NCBI GenBank assembly: GCA_023459355.1
Contig: JAEWUM010000049.1
Span: 1 to 64,000 of the forward strand
Source of the DNA: Bacteroidota bacterium
GTDB lineage: Bacteria > Bacteroidota > Bacteroidia > Bacteroidales > Paludibacteraceae
DNA length: 64,000 nt
Reading direction: 5' to 3'
The position numbers and the translations under genes are program-made. The notes under the pieces were generated by a model. It ran no database searches. It was not told the DNA's origin and worked only from the letters and a program-made list of their open reading frames with translations. Position 1 is the stretch's first letter. Every line of letters starts with the position of its first letter. Shown here in pieces: positions 28,601 through 37,724 of the stretch.

Positions 28601-29645
28601 GAACTTTAAAAGAGTTGCCTTCCCAATCGGGATTTCCATAGCTTACTCCCCCAGCCCAGGTTCCTCCCCAAAGCGTTCCATACCGATCAATATAAACGGA
28701 GTGAAAAGAAAAATGCGAAAATCTGTCATCCTCTCCCGACTGACTTTTCACTCTCACGAAATAATCTGCGGTGGGAGAATAAAATGAAATTCCGTCAAAT
28801 GTTGCCACGATGATATTGCAGTCATGATCCTCAGTAATACTCCTGATCGTATTATTCGACAAAGACAAAGGATTACCGGGTTCATTAACAAAATGTCTGT
28901 TTAACAACAGGTTTTTACTCAACTTATATAAACCCTGGCCGTCACTTCCCAAATAAACATCTTTATTTTTGGAGTAATAGATCGTCCTGAATACTGTTTT
29001 TTCATTTGCTCCACTAATATTGAGCTGCTTTTTCTCTTTTGTTTTGGTGTCAAAAAGATAAAGTCCTCCAAACTCACAAGAAACCAGCAATTTCTTTTCA
29101 TACTCACAGACATTCAGAACGGGAGCTTTTATCGAGCTGCATTTCATCAGTTTCTTTGTCCCGGCATCAAAATACAAGAGCCCCCCTTTTGTAGCAACCC
29201 ATATTTTATTTTCCGAATCAATAATTATTTTTCTGATTCTATTGTAGTCACTGGATTTTTCCGGATCATTGTAAAAATAGCTTTCGAATGTTTCCTGTTC
29301 GTAATCATAAACATTCAATCCATAATGTGTTCCTATCCAGAGTTTATTTTCCTTGTCAATTGCAAAGCTAGTCGTATAATTACTACTTAACGATTTTTTT
29401 TCACCGATCAGATTCTTGTAACTGATAATTTGATTTCCGTCAAACCGGTTTATCCCATCACGTGTTGCAAACCAAAGATATCCCTTGTTATCCTGTATGA
29501 TATCAAGCACTGTCATCTGAGTCAACCCGTTTTTGGAGGTCAACGTACGGTACTGAATGTCTTTGTACTGTTCGATATTAATACCGGCATAAACGGAGTT
29601 TATACCAATTAACATCACAAATATCAGATGCCCAAAACGTTTCAT
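25626..29645 (-). CDS. Hybrid two-component sensor/regulator, propeller plus Y_Y_Y type
   Basis: A single-protein two-component system of 1339 residues. After a signal peptide (ending NSVYAG) come about 700 residues of regulator-propeller repeats (recurring blades such as DNKGYLWFATRDGINRFDG and DRNSQLWFGTNENGLYRID). A Y_Y_Y domain follows (YAYMLDGFDKNWNYTE), then a transmembrane helix (WWAYLLYLVILVALISLFIHYL) and HisKA (His in NLSHELRTPL). Then come HATPase (GTGIGLSLVKG), a receiver (Asp in LSDIMMPKMDG) and an AraC-type HTH at the C-terminus. All phosphotransfer residues are present. This class senses oligosaccharides in the periplasm. It follows the GlcNAc-type PUL on the same strand with a 92-bp gap, so control of that PUL is the likely role. 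Confidence 0.94.
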   Translation of the reverse strand: MKRFGHLIFVMLIGINSVYAGINIEQYKDIQYRTLTSKNGLTQMTVLDIIQDNKGYLWFATRDGINRFDGNQIISYKNLIGEKKSLSSNYTTSFAIDKENKLWIGTHYGLNVYDYEQETFESYFYNDPEKSSDYNRIRKIIIDSENKIWVATKGGLLYFDAGTKKLMKCSSIKAPVLNVCEYEKKLLVSCEFGGLYLFDTKTKEKKQLNISGANEKTVFRTIYYSKNKDVYLGSDGQGLYKLSKNLLLNRHFVNEPGNPLSLSNNTIRSITEDHDCNIIVATFDGISFYSPTADYFVRVKSQSGEDDRFSHFSFHSVYIDRYGTLWGGTWAGGVSYGNPDWEGNSFKVLNPYPQKRHLGIIGPLITEKDGIWIGIEGSGFVFYNLQKKTYKHFKLPDANGGNFRTNIVTAFSKDLNRLYIGTNNGIIAVFDRKAEKIKQIFRIPGERSVMSLSAVGDGSVLVGTTGEKSLIKFDRDGKMMDEFYDRAGKRFDFEFVRSIEKIFDNEFVILERKYGYYRLNLESNEIQFVDLASYSNSPNDAINCLYKDRNSQLWFGTNENGLYRIDLQGKLLNHFIYPDQLNSNTINAITGDEHGNIWFSQQNNLTQIEIKNLKIKNYTSFDINEFSLRSALYAHGLMFFGGDKGLVSFDPSNLNKRSVVPPLVVNKLTVNNVAVQPSEIDFRNKEFKLSYDQSNIIIDYTALEYFSPKEINYAYMLDGFDKNWNYTENNLRAYYTNLPPGNYRFLLKASFNDEVWSEEKEMMQFSVIPPPWKTWWAYLLYLVILVALISLFIHYLKVELKLKNDIILQKEKQMNLEKLHEDRMMLFTNLSHELRTPLSLIIAPLENLLKDSMLTGRAQSSLELVLKNARRLLFIANELLDFRKKESSALELKVAAGNFSLFVYEIVLSFSQLAEQRNINLVYDGKDDGIHLWYDRFWMEKVLFNLLSNAFKNTPDHGKIEIISQIKNSNYILSVRDSGSGIPEDQMEAIFEPFHQVRNRENYSNGTGIGLSLVKGIIELHRGIVRAENNPQEGACFTVCLPLGRTHFSDNQIIEDYKSSEEISQYTFIEDEGSIANIITPDKNNQKTILVIEDNRDLRNYLQQILQKYYHVLTASNGVDGLALAMNNIPDLVLSDIMMPKMDGIELCKRLKQSEKTSHVPVVLLTARASITHIQEGLNIGADDYFIKPFNPVILISKIENILTSRDHLRIYYSKTFGEEIVKSATTNIDKDFVNKLYFIIESNISNPDFSTETLGKKIGMSKTGLYNKVKEFTGSAPSELIRKIRMDLAVKILAEGKTPVSDIAVNLGFRTTSYFSSCFKSVYKMTPTEYIKKNVKVG

Positions 29646-29737
29646 AAATCTGCTGGTTATAAAACTTACAATAGTACAAAAATCCGGATAATGATCAAAG
29701 AAAAAACCATATATTCTGTAACCTTTTATTTAACAAT

Positions 29738-30850
29738 TCAGGATTCAACAAAGTCACGCCACATAATCTCAAGTCCTTCATATTCAAAAAAGTCAATTCC
29801 CCTGAAAGCAGGCTTCGTTGCACCTTGTGTATAGAAATAATTCAGTGCGTTAATCAAATACGTCCAACCTTTCAGATGAAGTGAAGTTGTTACATCACCG
29901 TCATCGCCATACGTATTCAAACTGGTTTTCACACAAATGCTTACACTCCCGGGCTTACCTTTAGCATTCTCGACAGGAGTAAGACCCCGCGACCACACTT
30001 TTTCTCTGGTATCCGTATAACACATGACGGTTATAAATTCACAGCTTTCCAGAAATTGCAGGGTACTTCCGTAAGACAGGTTGCCTGAATTAAAGTTGTT
30101 CTGGTACATATAATGAATCGCTTCATTCAGAGGTAAACCATATAAATTGGCACGTGCCAGATTCAACATTTCAAGTGTACGTTTCAATAACATATCATTT
30201 GAACCGCCAACTCCGTAGTTTTTACTACTATCCCAGAAATAACTCATCCCCGGTGGTGTATTTACTCCACCTTCTTTAAGCACGTGCGGTTCCCAGTCGG
30301 CTGAAACACCATCAAAACGTTCATCGGGAGCAACGGCATTATTGTATGCAATCACTTGCTCACATTCATCAATGATAAGTTGGTCGTTGGCAAACTGAGC
30401 ATACGAAGCCAAGCGTAACGCCCATACCTTCAGGCCAAATTCATGGGCATATTTATTAAAAAGTCGCAGCCAGTTTGTCCGGACTACGTCTGAACCACTC
30501 ATGGCATTTTTACCAATACTCAGATATATATCTTTTATTCCCAGCAAAGCAATACGTGCAGCAAGCTCTTTGGGTTTTTCAAGAAAACCTGTCACTGATT
30601 TTGAATCATAAACATACACCGCCGATCTGTATTCCTGATTGTTTCTCAATGCGGCCCTAAAAGGCAGCGCCGCTTCCATCATTTCATAAGAAATGCCTGC
30701 CGCGTCAGCCAATAAACTATCCCGGCGACCGGTTGATGTTTCTATTTCAATCATAACCGGAACGGTAATATCCGGCTCCTCTTTATGGCAAGAAGAGCCG
30801 GATATGATTAACATAAACAACAATACCTTTTTTAATAATACTTCCTTCAT
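29738..30850 (-). CDS. GH18-like TIM-barrel lipoprotein, copy A (surface type)
   Basis: A 370-residue lipoprotein. The lipobox ends ISGSSCHKEEP (Cys21) and Lys-Glu-Glu right after the Cys suggests surface exposure. The body looks like an alpha/beta barrel: KELAARIALLGIKDIYLS, LKVWALRLASY, FDGVSADWEPHV (Asp180, Asp185, Glu187), EFITVMCYTD and FRGIDFFEYEGLEIMW. The DGVSADWE segment resembles the GH18 motif DGxDxDxE with Ser at the middle Asp, and VMCY resembles the later GH18 M-x-Y motif. Two paralogues lie in the same PUL. I infer a GH18-related, possibly new, endo-acting hydrolase or a binding protein; no family name can be given with confidence. Confidence 0.7.
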   Translation of the reverse strand: MKEVLLKKVLLFMLIISGSSCHKEEPDITVPVMIEIETSTGRRDSLLADAAGISYEMMEAALPFRAALRNNQEYRSAVYVYDSKSVTGFLEKPKELAARIALLGIKDIYLSIGKNAMSGSDVVRTNWLRLFNKYAHEFGLKVWALRLASYAQFANDQLIIDECEQVIAYNNAVAPDERFDGVSADWEPHVLKEGGVNTPPGMSYFWDSSKNYGVGGSNDMLLKRTLEMLNLARANLYGLPLNEAIHYMYQNNFNSGNLSYGSTLQFLESCEFITVMCYTDTREKVWSRGLTPVENAKGKPGSVSICVKTSLNTYGDDGDVTTSLHLKGWTYLINALNYFYTQGATKPAFRGIDFFEYEGLEIMWRDFVES

Positions 30851-30865
30851 CTTTTATCCCGGTAA

Positions 30866-31936
30866 TCAATGGTTATCGGTTTTTTCGTAATTAGTTCTTT
30901 TATCAGCAGCAGCCGTACCATCCCACATTTTCTCGAGCCCCTGAAATTCGAAAACATCAATACCACGGAACGATGGATATACCGATGCCCTTTCTATCAG
31001 AAAATTTAAACCGTCAATCATATAATTCCATCCCTGCGGTTGAAACGATGTAACAGGACCTTCGCTACCGTATGTATCTAAACTGGTTTTAACAGCCACA
31101 CTTACACTTTTGGGGAAATTCTTTGCATTTTCGAGCGTCGGAAGAGCCATTTCGAGGACACGTTGCGGACGATAATTATAGGCCATCACGATAAGTTGAT
31201 CGACATGTTTCAGCATCTGATGAGCGCTACCCCACGACAACTCACCTTTATCATATCTGCCCTGAATGAAAAATCCCTGAGCCTGACTGAATTCCAGTTT
31301 TTTACCCATTTCCTTTCTGGCTCTTGCCATCACGTCTACCATGCGTTCACAAAGTTTATCATTATCTTTTCCGACACCATAGTTATCTGTCCCATGCCAT
31401 TCCCACAGCAGTTCTTTCGGCCGCTCAACATGTCCTTTCTTCATAATGTGTGGTTCCAGGTCTGCCGAAATACCATCGAAACGAACTTCTTTCTTATTCG
31501 TATAGTTAAAATCGATAACACTCTTGATGTCTTCATAGATGCGTTTATTGTCGACCCAAAGTTTAGAACTGCTCAAAGTCAGGATATGCACTTTCATTCC
31601 AAAATTGTGCGCAGTGGTATTAAATGCTGTAAGCCACTTTTCTTCATCCCGGTTTCCGGAATTAAGCCAGCGATTCAGTCCCAGATAAATATCGGTAAAA
31701 CCTAGCAGGGCAAGCCTGGCTGCCAGTTTTTCCGGATTTTGCTGATAATCACTTACAGATCGTTTTTGATAAATATATACCCCACTCCTGAAGCCTTTCG
31801 AAGTAGCAATCGCATCTTTAAACTGTTTTGCCTTTTCAAGCATTTGATTATCTACTGCTGCAAGTTGCTCAGGTGTAGTTGCAAACAAGGTCGACACAAA
31901 GAAAACGAACGTAAGAAAAAAAAATGATCTCTTCAT
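30866..31936 (-). CDS. GH18-like TIM-barrel protein, copy B (periplasmic type)
   Basis: A 356-residue paralogue of the neighbouring gene with a plain signal peptide (MKRSFFFLTFVFFVSTLFAT) and neither lipobox nor T9SS tail, so probably periplasmic. Conserved elements: EKLAARLALLGFTDIYLGL, FDGISADLEPHI (Asp154, Asp159, Glu161), QLIVMAYNY and FRGIDVFEFQGLEKMW. The Trp of the surface copies in SADWE is Leu here, and the M-x-Y segment keeps MAYN, close to GH18. It starts 15 bp above copy A and the two are cotranscribed. Likely role: a later step on the same glycan after import (inference). Confidence 0.68.
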   Translation of the reverse strand: MKRSFFFLTFVFFVSTLFATTPEQLAAVDNQMLEKAKQFKDAIATSKGFRSGVYIYQKRSVSDYQQNPEKLAARLALLGFTDIYLGLNRWLNSGNRDEEKWLTAFNTTAHNFGMKVHILTLSSSKLWVDNKRIYEDIKSVIDFNYTNKKEVRFDGISADLEPHIMKKGHVERPKELLWEWHGTDNYGVGKDNDKLCERMVDVMARARKEMGKKLEFSQAQGFFIQGRYDKGELSWGSAHQMLKHVDQLIVMAYNYRPQRVLEMALPTLENAKNFPKSVSVAVKTSLDTYGSEGPVTSFQPQGWNYMIDGLNFLIERASVYPSFRGIDVFEFQGLEKMWDGTAAADKRTNYEKTDNH

Positions 31937-31960
31937 AATGCGTATATTTTGTTTTCAAAT

Positions 31961-33490
31961 TTAATAAACTTGTTTTGATAAGAAGTCTTTTAATACAAAC
32001 ATTTTACGTTTTCTTATTTCATTCTGATGCGCAATTTCCCTGTCTGTTATAAAACCTTTTTGTAAAGAGGCAAACCGCTTATCTAATTTCTTTTCTGTTT
32101 GAAGAATTCCATCGATTTCCAAAAGAAGTCCTTTGGCTTTAGAACGATCGTAGTTTTCCGACTGATATACAGACTCCAGCACTTTATATTTCAGATAATT
32201 TACCCGAATATCAAACATCAGTTTCAGGTGATCAAACTCGGTTTTGTTATTTTTCGGTTTCAGCGCATATAATTTATCGCGCATGCTGACTGCTTGTTTT
32301 AACAAATTCTCCACTGAGCCACCATTGGGTGTTTTTCCGGCACGAACAAGCTCTTGCCGGCTACTCAGTATTTCCCACAGTATTTTTCCCTCTTTTTCAG
32401 TCAGGTTAAAACGATTCTGAGCATATTCTGTTACAAATAGCTCCGGATTTAACGGTTCTGTCTGATTTACCGATTTTCCATAAGCGGCAAGTAAAATCCG
32501 GAATCCATTCAAAGGATATACATTTCTGACCTGCTCCATATCCTGTATCTCCCATCCCTGGTCGTACATAAAACTGTAAAGCCCCGATGTTGACCAGGAT
32601 GTCATCACAACACCCTCGTATCCGGCTTTTCTTGAATAAGGAATAAAATCACGTTGATTGTTGAAATGTGTCAACCATGTTGTCAGGTGCATATTATCCG
32701 GACTTGAACGGATAGATGGCGCTCCCCACATGGTGGCTCCCGCATTATACAGCTTATGCATATCGCCAAAATGATTTATCTGCCATCCGTAATTCCAATC
32801 GACATAGATAACATTATCAGGCATTTCTGCAATGGCTTCTGGATATTTTAAAATGATATCCGCCCACAATACCGGAATTTTACCAAGTTCAGTAACAATT
32901 TCGCACATTGCTTTTACATAATCGACAAATAGTTTTGATTTACCTTCATTTTCAACCTTCCCCCTGCATTTCTCACAGGAACCCAACAAATAGGTTTCAT
33001 CTCCGCCAATATGAAAATAGGGTGAAGGGTGGTAAGCTGAAACCTCTCTGAATAAACTTCTGAAAATGGGAATAGCTTCATCCACTTTCATCGGACAGAC
33101 CTGAGAGACCTCCTTTCTGTCTTCGCTGATATGTCGATAACGTTCGTGACGAAGAATCCACTCCACATGTCCAAAACAATGATGAATAGGTATAACATCG
33201 ATGCCCAGACCGGCACAGTAAGCAATGAAATCTTTCACTTCTTCCGGTTTATAAGAATACTTATTACTGATGGTTGCATTTTGATTATAGGGAAAGGTAG
33301 CTTCCCACTCCATCACCAGTGTGTTAATTTTAAATCCGGCAAGTTCATTTGCAAATGCCTTCAAAGCAGGCAAAGTCATCACTTGTGAACGTAAATCCAG
33401 GTGAAATCCTTTGACTTTAAAATCGGATTGTGCTCCGGATACAAAAAACAACTGAGACAAGAAACAAAAAAATAAAAAAAATCGTTTCAT
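31961..33490 (-). CDS. GH20-type beta-N-acetylhexosaminidase, short variant
   Basis: A secreted protein of about 509 residues. I chose the start at 33490 (MKRFFLFFCFLSQLFFVSGA) because a signal peptide starts there; the in-frame ATG at 33535 would overlap the upstream gene. The catalytic barrel begins at once (VKGFHLDLRSQVMTLPALKAF) without the usual GH20b N-terminal domain. The GH20 Asp-Glu pair is in FHIGGDETYLLG (Asp164-Glu165 in this numbering). The C-terminal 120 residues are helical. Expected to remove terminal GlcNAc or GalNAc by substrate-assisted catalysis. It follows the glucosamine-6-phosphate deaminase gene. Related short GH20 enzymes from Bacteroidota act on diverse hexosaminides, so the exact substrate is open. 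Confidence 0.82.
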   Translation of the reverse strand: MKRFFLFFCFLSQLFFVSGAQSDFKVKGFHLDLRSQVMTLPALKAFANELAGFKINTLVMEWEATFPYNQNATISNKYSYKPEEVKDFIAYCAGLGIDVIPIHHCFGHVEWILRHERYRHISEDRKEVSQVCPMKVDEAIPIFRSLFREVSAYHPSPYFHIGGDETYLLGSCEKCRGKVENEGKSKLFVDYVKAMCEIVTELGKIPVLWADIILKYPEAIAEMPDNVIYVDWNYGWQINHFGDMHKLYNAGATMWGAPSIRSSPDNMHLTTWLTHFNNQRDFIPYSRKAGYEGVVMTSWSTSGLYSFMYDQGWEIQDMEQVRNVYPLNGFRILLAAYGKSVNQTEPLNPELFVTEYAQNRFNLTEKEGKILWEILSSRQELVRAGKTPNGGSVENLLKQAVSMRDKLYALKPKNNKTEFDHLKLMFDIRVNYLKYKVLESVYQSENYDRSKAKGLLLEIDGILQTEKKLDKRFASLQKGFITDREIAHQNEIRKRKMFVLKDFLSKQVY

Positions 33491-33524
33491 CCAACTTATA
33501 TTTATACAATTAATAACCAACTTT

Positions 33525-34298
33525 TTAATTATCACGATTCAATAATCCCGCACTATCCTTATCCACATACAATGTTGCCGAAGCATGATTTCGTAATATT
33601 GAAGCAGGGCAACTCTCATTTATTTTCCCATCAACAGTCAACTTCACCGCAATAGCTTTACGCCCTGTCGGTACCATGCAAAAAAGATGTTTCGCTCGCA
33701 TCAAGGCCGGTATGGTAAGCGTCATCGCATGAACTGGAACATCATCAAGAGAAGCAAAACAACCATCATTGACTTGCTGCTGACGACAGGCTAAATCCAG
33801 GTCAACAATCTTAACCAGTTTCGGATCGTCGAACATTGCTACATGCGGATCGTTAAACGCGATATGCCCGTTTTCACCAATACCCATAAAAACAATATCC
33901 GTCGGATAATCTCCAAGTAAGGCTTCATAACGTGTGCAATTTTCTTCTGCTTTTAAATTTTCATTATACAGATAATGAACCTGCTTAAACGGAACTTTAT
34001 CAAAAATCGCATGCTTCAGAAAATTACCGAATCCCTGTGGAGCTTCTCTTGATAAACCAATATACTCATCCATGTGAAAAGCGTTGATACGTTGCCATTC
34101 TATGTTATCCTCATGTATCAGCGATGATAAAAAGTCATTTTGTGATGGCGCCGCTGCAAAAATTATATTGATACTTTCCTTCTGACGTAACAGATTTCTA
34201 ATACATTGCGCAGCCTCCGTTGCAGCATGAGCACCCATTTCCATGCGTGTTCTGAAGATTTTCACTTTTAAAGAATCTGTCTGAAATTGTCTGATCAT
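33525..34298 (-). CDS. nagB: Glucosamine-6-phosphate deaminase-like enzyme
   Basis: Cytoplasmic enzyme of 257 residues, expected to convert glucosamine-6-phosphate to fructose-6-phosphate and ammonia. Key segments: FHMDEYIGL (Asp77, general base position), GIGENGHIAFNDP (Asn143, His145, Asp150) and a Lys/Arg phosphate site (VPTGRKAIAVK). In E. coli NagB the matching residues are Asp141, His143 and Glu148; Asn at the first position also occurs in other NagB, while Asp at the last is a conservative change. Its presence between two GH20 genes is the main reason to propose a GlcNAc-containing substrate for this PUL. The deacetylase NagA is not in the window. Confidence 0.83.
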   Translation of the reverse strand: MIRQFQTDSLKVKIFRTRMEMGAHAATEAAQCIRNLLRQKESINIIFAAAPSQNDFLSSLIHEDNIEWQRINAFHMDEYIGLSREAPQGFGNFLKHAIFDKVPFKQVHYLYNENLKAEENCTRYEALLGDYPTDIVFMGIGENGHIAFNDPHVAMFDDPKLVKIVDLDLACRQQQVNDGCFASLDDVPVHAMTLTIPALMRAKHLFCMVPTGRKAIAVKLTVDGKINESCPASILRNHASATLYVDKDSAGLLNRDN

Positions 34299-34334
34299 AG
34301 CTTTTTCTATCTATTATTTCTTAGTTTTATATTT

Positions 34335-35951
34335 TTAATTTGTGAGTTTTCGATAATTTATTTCCAGGATATCATAATGTTTTATTATTGTACCGAGTCT
34401 GGAAATAAAATCCTCATAATTCTTGTTTGTCCGGACAGACCAGCTCACCTCCGCCAATGCAGCAATACGCGGAAAGACCATATATTCCACGTGTTTCTCG
34501 TCCGGCATGTACTCTGTCCATATATTAGCTTGCGTACCTTTTATTAATGCAGCTTGTTCTTTAGTAAGTTCTTCCGGAACAGGCGAATAAGCATAGACCT
34601 TCTCTAAAGGAAGAAATCCTCCGATAGTTAATGGTTCCGTTTTTCTATCTCCCTGATAGTAATCAAAATAAACAGACTTATGAGGTGTCATAATAACCTG
34701 ATTACCTCGTTTTACACCTTGAATTCCACCATCTTCACTTCGCCATGACATGATTGTAATGGTTTTTGAGACTTCAGCTTCAACGGCATCATCCCAACAA
34801 ATCACTTTTTTCCCTCTTGTTTGTAAAAATTTCTCCATACGCCCTGTCACATAAGCCTGAAGTTGTGTTTCGTCCGCAATACCTTCTGTTTTCATTCTGT
34901 CCTGGCAAGCCTTGCAACGTTTCCATCTGGTTTTCGGCGCTTCGTCTCCGCCCAGGTGAATATACTCCCCCGGAAACAACGCCGCAACTTCGTCAAGTAC
35001 ATTTTCCAGAAACACCATGGTTTCTTCGCGTGTACAATAAATATCATGAAACACACCCCACCGGCCGACAACTTCAAAAGGTCCGCCCGAACAGGAAAGA
35101 TCCGGATAAGCGCTTAATGCAGCCAGAGCATGACCGGGTAATTCAATTTCAGGAATTATATTTACAAATCGCTTTTTTGCATAGGCAATTACCTCCCGGA
35201 TTTCGTCCTGTGTATAGTAACCTCCGTGATCCTTTACTTTCCACTTCCAGTCGGGAGCATTCTTATGTCCATCAATTTCCATTCTCCTGAAAGCTCCTAC
35301 TTCTGTAAGTTTGGGGTATTTTTTTATTTCAATCCTCCAACCCTGATCATCGGTCAGATGCCAGTGGAATGTGTTGAGTTTATGGAATGCCAGCATATCA
35401 ATAAAACGCATGACAAACTCTTTAGGCATAAAATGACGGCATACATCCAACATCATACCTCTGTAACCAAAAACAGGGGCATCACTGACTGTCATGCAGG
35501 GAACCGACCATTTCATATCTGTTGTTTTCTTAGTTCCATTAATTTCCGGAGGGAGTAACTGTCTTATACTTTGCAGGGCATAAAAAATGCCGATTGAAGT
35601 AGAGGCCCTGACTGTAATCTTGTCACGTGAAATGTCCAGTTTATAAGCTTCATCACCTGCAATTTTGTTGTCAATCTGGCAAATAACGGCATTCCTGCTT
35701 ACCTTACCGGTTTTAATCTCAAGTTCATAATCCGATGCAGAAAGAAACAATTCTTTTAGTAATGAAACCGCATTACGCATGGCTTGATTATCCGGTTGTA
35801 ATATGATTGTTGTTTTCGGGTTAAAAACAAATTCACCTCCTTTCTGTCTATATGTTTGAGGTACAGGAATTATCCCCGGTGATGCCATCATATTATTGAA
35901 CGGAAAAATAAAAAAAAACAAAACGGTTAAAAAACAGGTTTCTTTACTCAT
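34335..35951 (-). CDS. GH20 beta-N-acetylhexosaminidase
   Basis: A 538-residue exported enzyme with a signal peptide (to about Ala23), a GH20b-type N-terminal domain (25-155) and the catalytic barrel from FGYRGMMLDVCRHF. Diagnostic parts: HWHLTDDQGWRIEI, PEIELPGHALAAL, and IHLGGDEAPKTRW with the catalytic Asp336-Glu337 pair. It should remove non-reducing terminal beta-GlcNAc (or GalNAc) from oligosaccharides. Neither lipobox nor T9SS tail is visible, so it is probably periplasmic. It is cotranscribed with the deaminase gene 36 bp downstream; a 10-bp-stem hairpin lies upstream. Confidence 0.93.
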   Translation of the reverse strand: MSKETCFLTVLFFFIFPFNNMMASPGIIPVPQTYRQKGGEFVFNPKTTIILQPDNQAMRNAVSLLKELFLSASDYELEIKTGKVSRNAVICQIDNKIAGDEAYKLDISRDKITVRASTSIGIFYALQSIRQLLPPEINGTKKTTDMKWSVPCMTVSDAPVFGYRGMMLDVCRHFMPKEFVMRFIDMLAFHKLNTFHWHLTDDQGWRIEIKKYPKLTEVGAFRRMEIDGHKNAPDWKWKVKDHGGYYTQDEIREVIAYAKKRFVNIIPEIELPGHALAALSAYPDLSCSGGPFEVVGRWGVFHDIYCTREETMVFLENVLDEVAALFPGEYIHLGGDEAPKTRWKRCKACQDRMKTEGIADETQLQAYVTGRMEKFLQTRGKKVICWDDAVEAEVSKTITIMSWRSEDGGIQGVKRGNQVIMTPHKSVYFDYYQGDRKTEPLTIGGFLPLEKVYAYSPVPEELTKEQAALIKGTQANIWTEYMPDEKHVEYMVFPRIAALAEVSWSVRTNKNYEDFISRLGTIIKHYDILEINYRKLTN

Positions 35952-36036
35952 TTAAAATTTAATTAGTTGCTGTATTTTTTCAAATTCAATCAATAGTTCA
36001 ACAATATCAAGCTAAATCCGGCCTTTGATACAGCCC

Positions 36037-36062
36037 CCGGACAGTAAAAAAGTACTGTCCGG
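36037..36062 (-). promoter_or_regulatory. Intercistronic hairpin between T9SS protein and GH20
   Basis: Perfect 10-bp stem (CCGGACAGTA with its complement) with a 6-nt loop, 18 bp after the upstream stop. No U-run follows on the minus strand, so it is probably a processing or stability element and not a full terminator. Confidence 0.55.
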
Positions 36063-36080
36063 AGATTGCTTGATTATAAT

Positions 36081-37688
36081 TTATGGAATAACAACCTTTT
36101 GCGTTTTTCCATTTATTTCAACCAGGTAAAAGCCCTGAGGCAATCTTAAACTAACATGGTTACCCTGACCCATCTTTACAGTCGCACCAGTCAAAGTTCT
36201 GACAGCATAATTTACATGCTCAGGTGATTCAAAAGACAGTAATCCTTTAGATGTTTTAAAGATGACTTTTGAAGCTGAAGTCTGAATGTTTCCTGTTGTA
36301 GTGTCTTTTAAGGTAACACGAATATCATCTAATCCAAACGGAATTTTGGTGTTCTCCTTTTCTACATAAAACAAGATATCAGTATGCTGATTGCTGTTGA
36401 TGGATACCGTCTTTTCAGTAAATGTAGCATCATAAGGTGCAGTGAATGTTTCACACAAAGTCCAGCCTGTCAAATCAGTAAACGTAGCTTCACTTGCAGG
36501 ACGCTTATAAATCGAGAATGTGCTGGTACCTGCATCTCTCGTTTTCAAATAGAAAGTCAATAAGTCCGGCAAGTCAAGATTAGGAATCATCAACCATCCG
36601 GAAGTTATTGCAGGATCAGCTCCTCCTCTGATACGAACTGAATAGGAACCCATATACAAACCATTGTTGTAGTTGGCATTCTGATCAATCATCCAGTCAT
36701 TAGTTCCGGATGTTTGACTGGATACCCATTCTGCAGGCAAAAGATCAGAGGTAAATCCTTGCAAAACAACATCATTAGTAACATTAAAAACGACTGTATA
36801 AACTTTTTTAGTCACACCATCGGCAGCAGTAACTTCTATTTCGTATGTAATAGTATTATCTATCTGAACCGGTTCTCCAACCACAACAGTTGCAGTTGCA
36901 TCTGTGGGGGTACCCACAATAGCCGGTATAGTAGCATTGTTGGTCAGGATGTTATAAGTGGTTGTGTTAGGATTGAAATTATTAATCGCTTTCCCACCAA
37001 CTGTAATTTCGGTTAGCGTGGCAATGGTATTATCAACAAACGGTTCAAAAGTAATATCATCAATCATAAAAATATCATTCAGATTACTGCCATCTAACGC
37101 TGGAGTTGGAGACGTAAAAAAAGCAAAATACAATTTATAATCTGTATATGCTGATGCAACCGGGACTGTAAAAAAATACTCCATCTTTGTCCAGGTATTG
37201 CCTAAATTAATTAGCGTGTTTGCTGTTTTGGAAGGGTCGTAAACACCACCTGCATTCGGACCCTGAACTTCTCCGATCTTAGGTCTTGTCCCTGACTGGA
37301 ATAAACTTACATTAACCAAAGTAGCAGTCCCTCTTGCATAGAAAGTAAGCTTGTACTGCGCTCCTTTTGTCAGGGTCATTACAGAGTTGTTATAAAACCT
37401 GCAAGCTCCGGTAGGGTGTGGATTAGCAAGCACAGTTGCATTACTACCTGTATGTCCCGGCCCCTGATAGATTGTTAATCCACCATTACCGACATCACCT
37501 GTCCAACCCGTTACACCAGTCGCAATTGCACCGACTTTCTTCAGAATTATTTCAGGATCTCCATAATCTGTAAGTCCCGTCCAGGCAGTTTCAAAATCAG
37601 CGTTACCCAATGTCAATACATCGGCAGCTTGCATGGAAGATACACCTATAAGTGCACTTAATGTCAAAAGGAATAAAAGTTTTTTCAT
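36081..37688 (-). CDS. Secreted T9SS protein with two carbohydrate-binding-like domains
   Basis: A 535-residue exported protein with a signal peptide (MKKLLFLLTLSALIGVSSMQA). It has an N-terminal galactose-binding-like domain (about 22-215; NADFETAWTGLTDYG, RFYNNSVMTLTKGAQYKLTFYARG), a short Ig-like spacer (220-300; ATLTEITVGGKAINNFNPNT) and a second beta-sandwich (305-465). It ends with a T9SS sorting domain (NYAVRTLTGATVKMG, LPQGFYLVEING). The first domain is clearly homologous to the N-terminal domain of the next protein upstream. No catalytic motif is visible, so it is best read as a surface glycan-binding protein of the GlcNAc-type PUL. Confidence 0.75.
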   Translation of the reverse strand: MKKLLFLLTLSALIGVSSMQAADVLTLGNADFETAWTGLTDYGDPEIILKKVGAIATGVTGWTGDVGNGGLTIYQGPGHTGSNATVLANPHPTGACRFYNNSVMTLTKGAQYKLTFYARGTATLVNVSLFQSGTRPKIGEVQGPNAGGVYDPSKTANTLINLGNTWTKMEYFFTVPVASAYTDYKLYFAFFTSPTPALDGSNLNDIFMIDDITFEPFVDNTIATLTEITVGGKAINNFNPNTTTYNILTNNATIPAIVGTPTDATATVVVGEPVQIDNTITYEIEVTAADGVTKKVYTVVFNVTNDVVLQGFTSDLLPAEWVSSQTSGTNDWMIDQNANYNNGLYMGSYSVRIRGGADPAITSGWLMIPNLDLPDLLTFYLKTRDAGTSTFSIYKRPASEATFTDLTGWTLCETFTAPYDATFTEKTVSINSNQHTDILFYVEKENTKIPFGLDDIRVTLKDTTTGNIQTSASKVIFKTSKGLLSFESPEHVNYAVRTLTGATVKMGQGNHVSLRLPQGFYLVEINGKTQKVVIP

Positions 37689-37724
37689 ATCAGTATTGTT
37701 TTAAAAAAAGTAAATAATTAAAAA

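Noticed and set aside
33491..33535. Start of the short GH20 gene at 33535
   Set aside because: It would add 15 residues before a clear signal peptide and overlap the deaminase gene.
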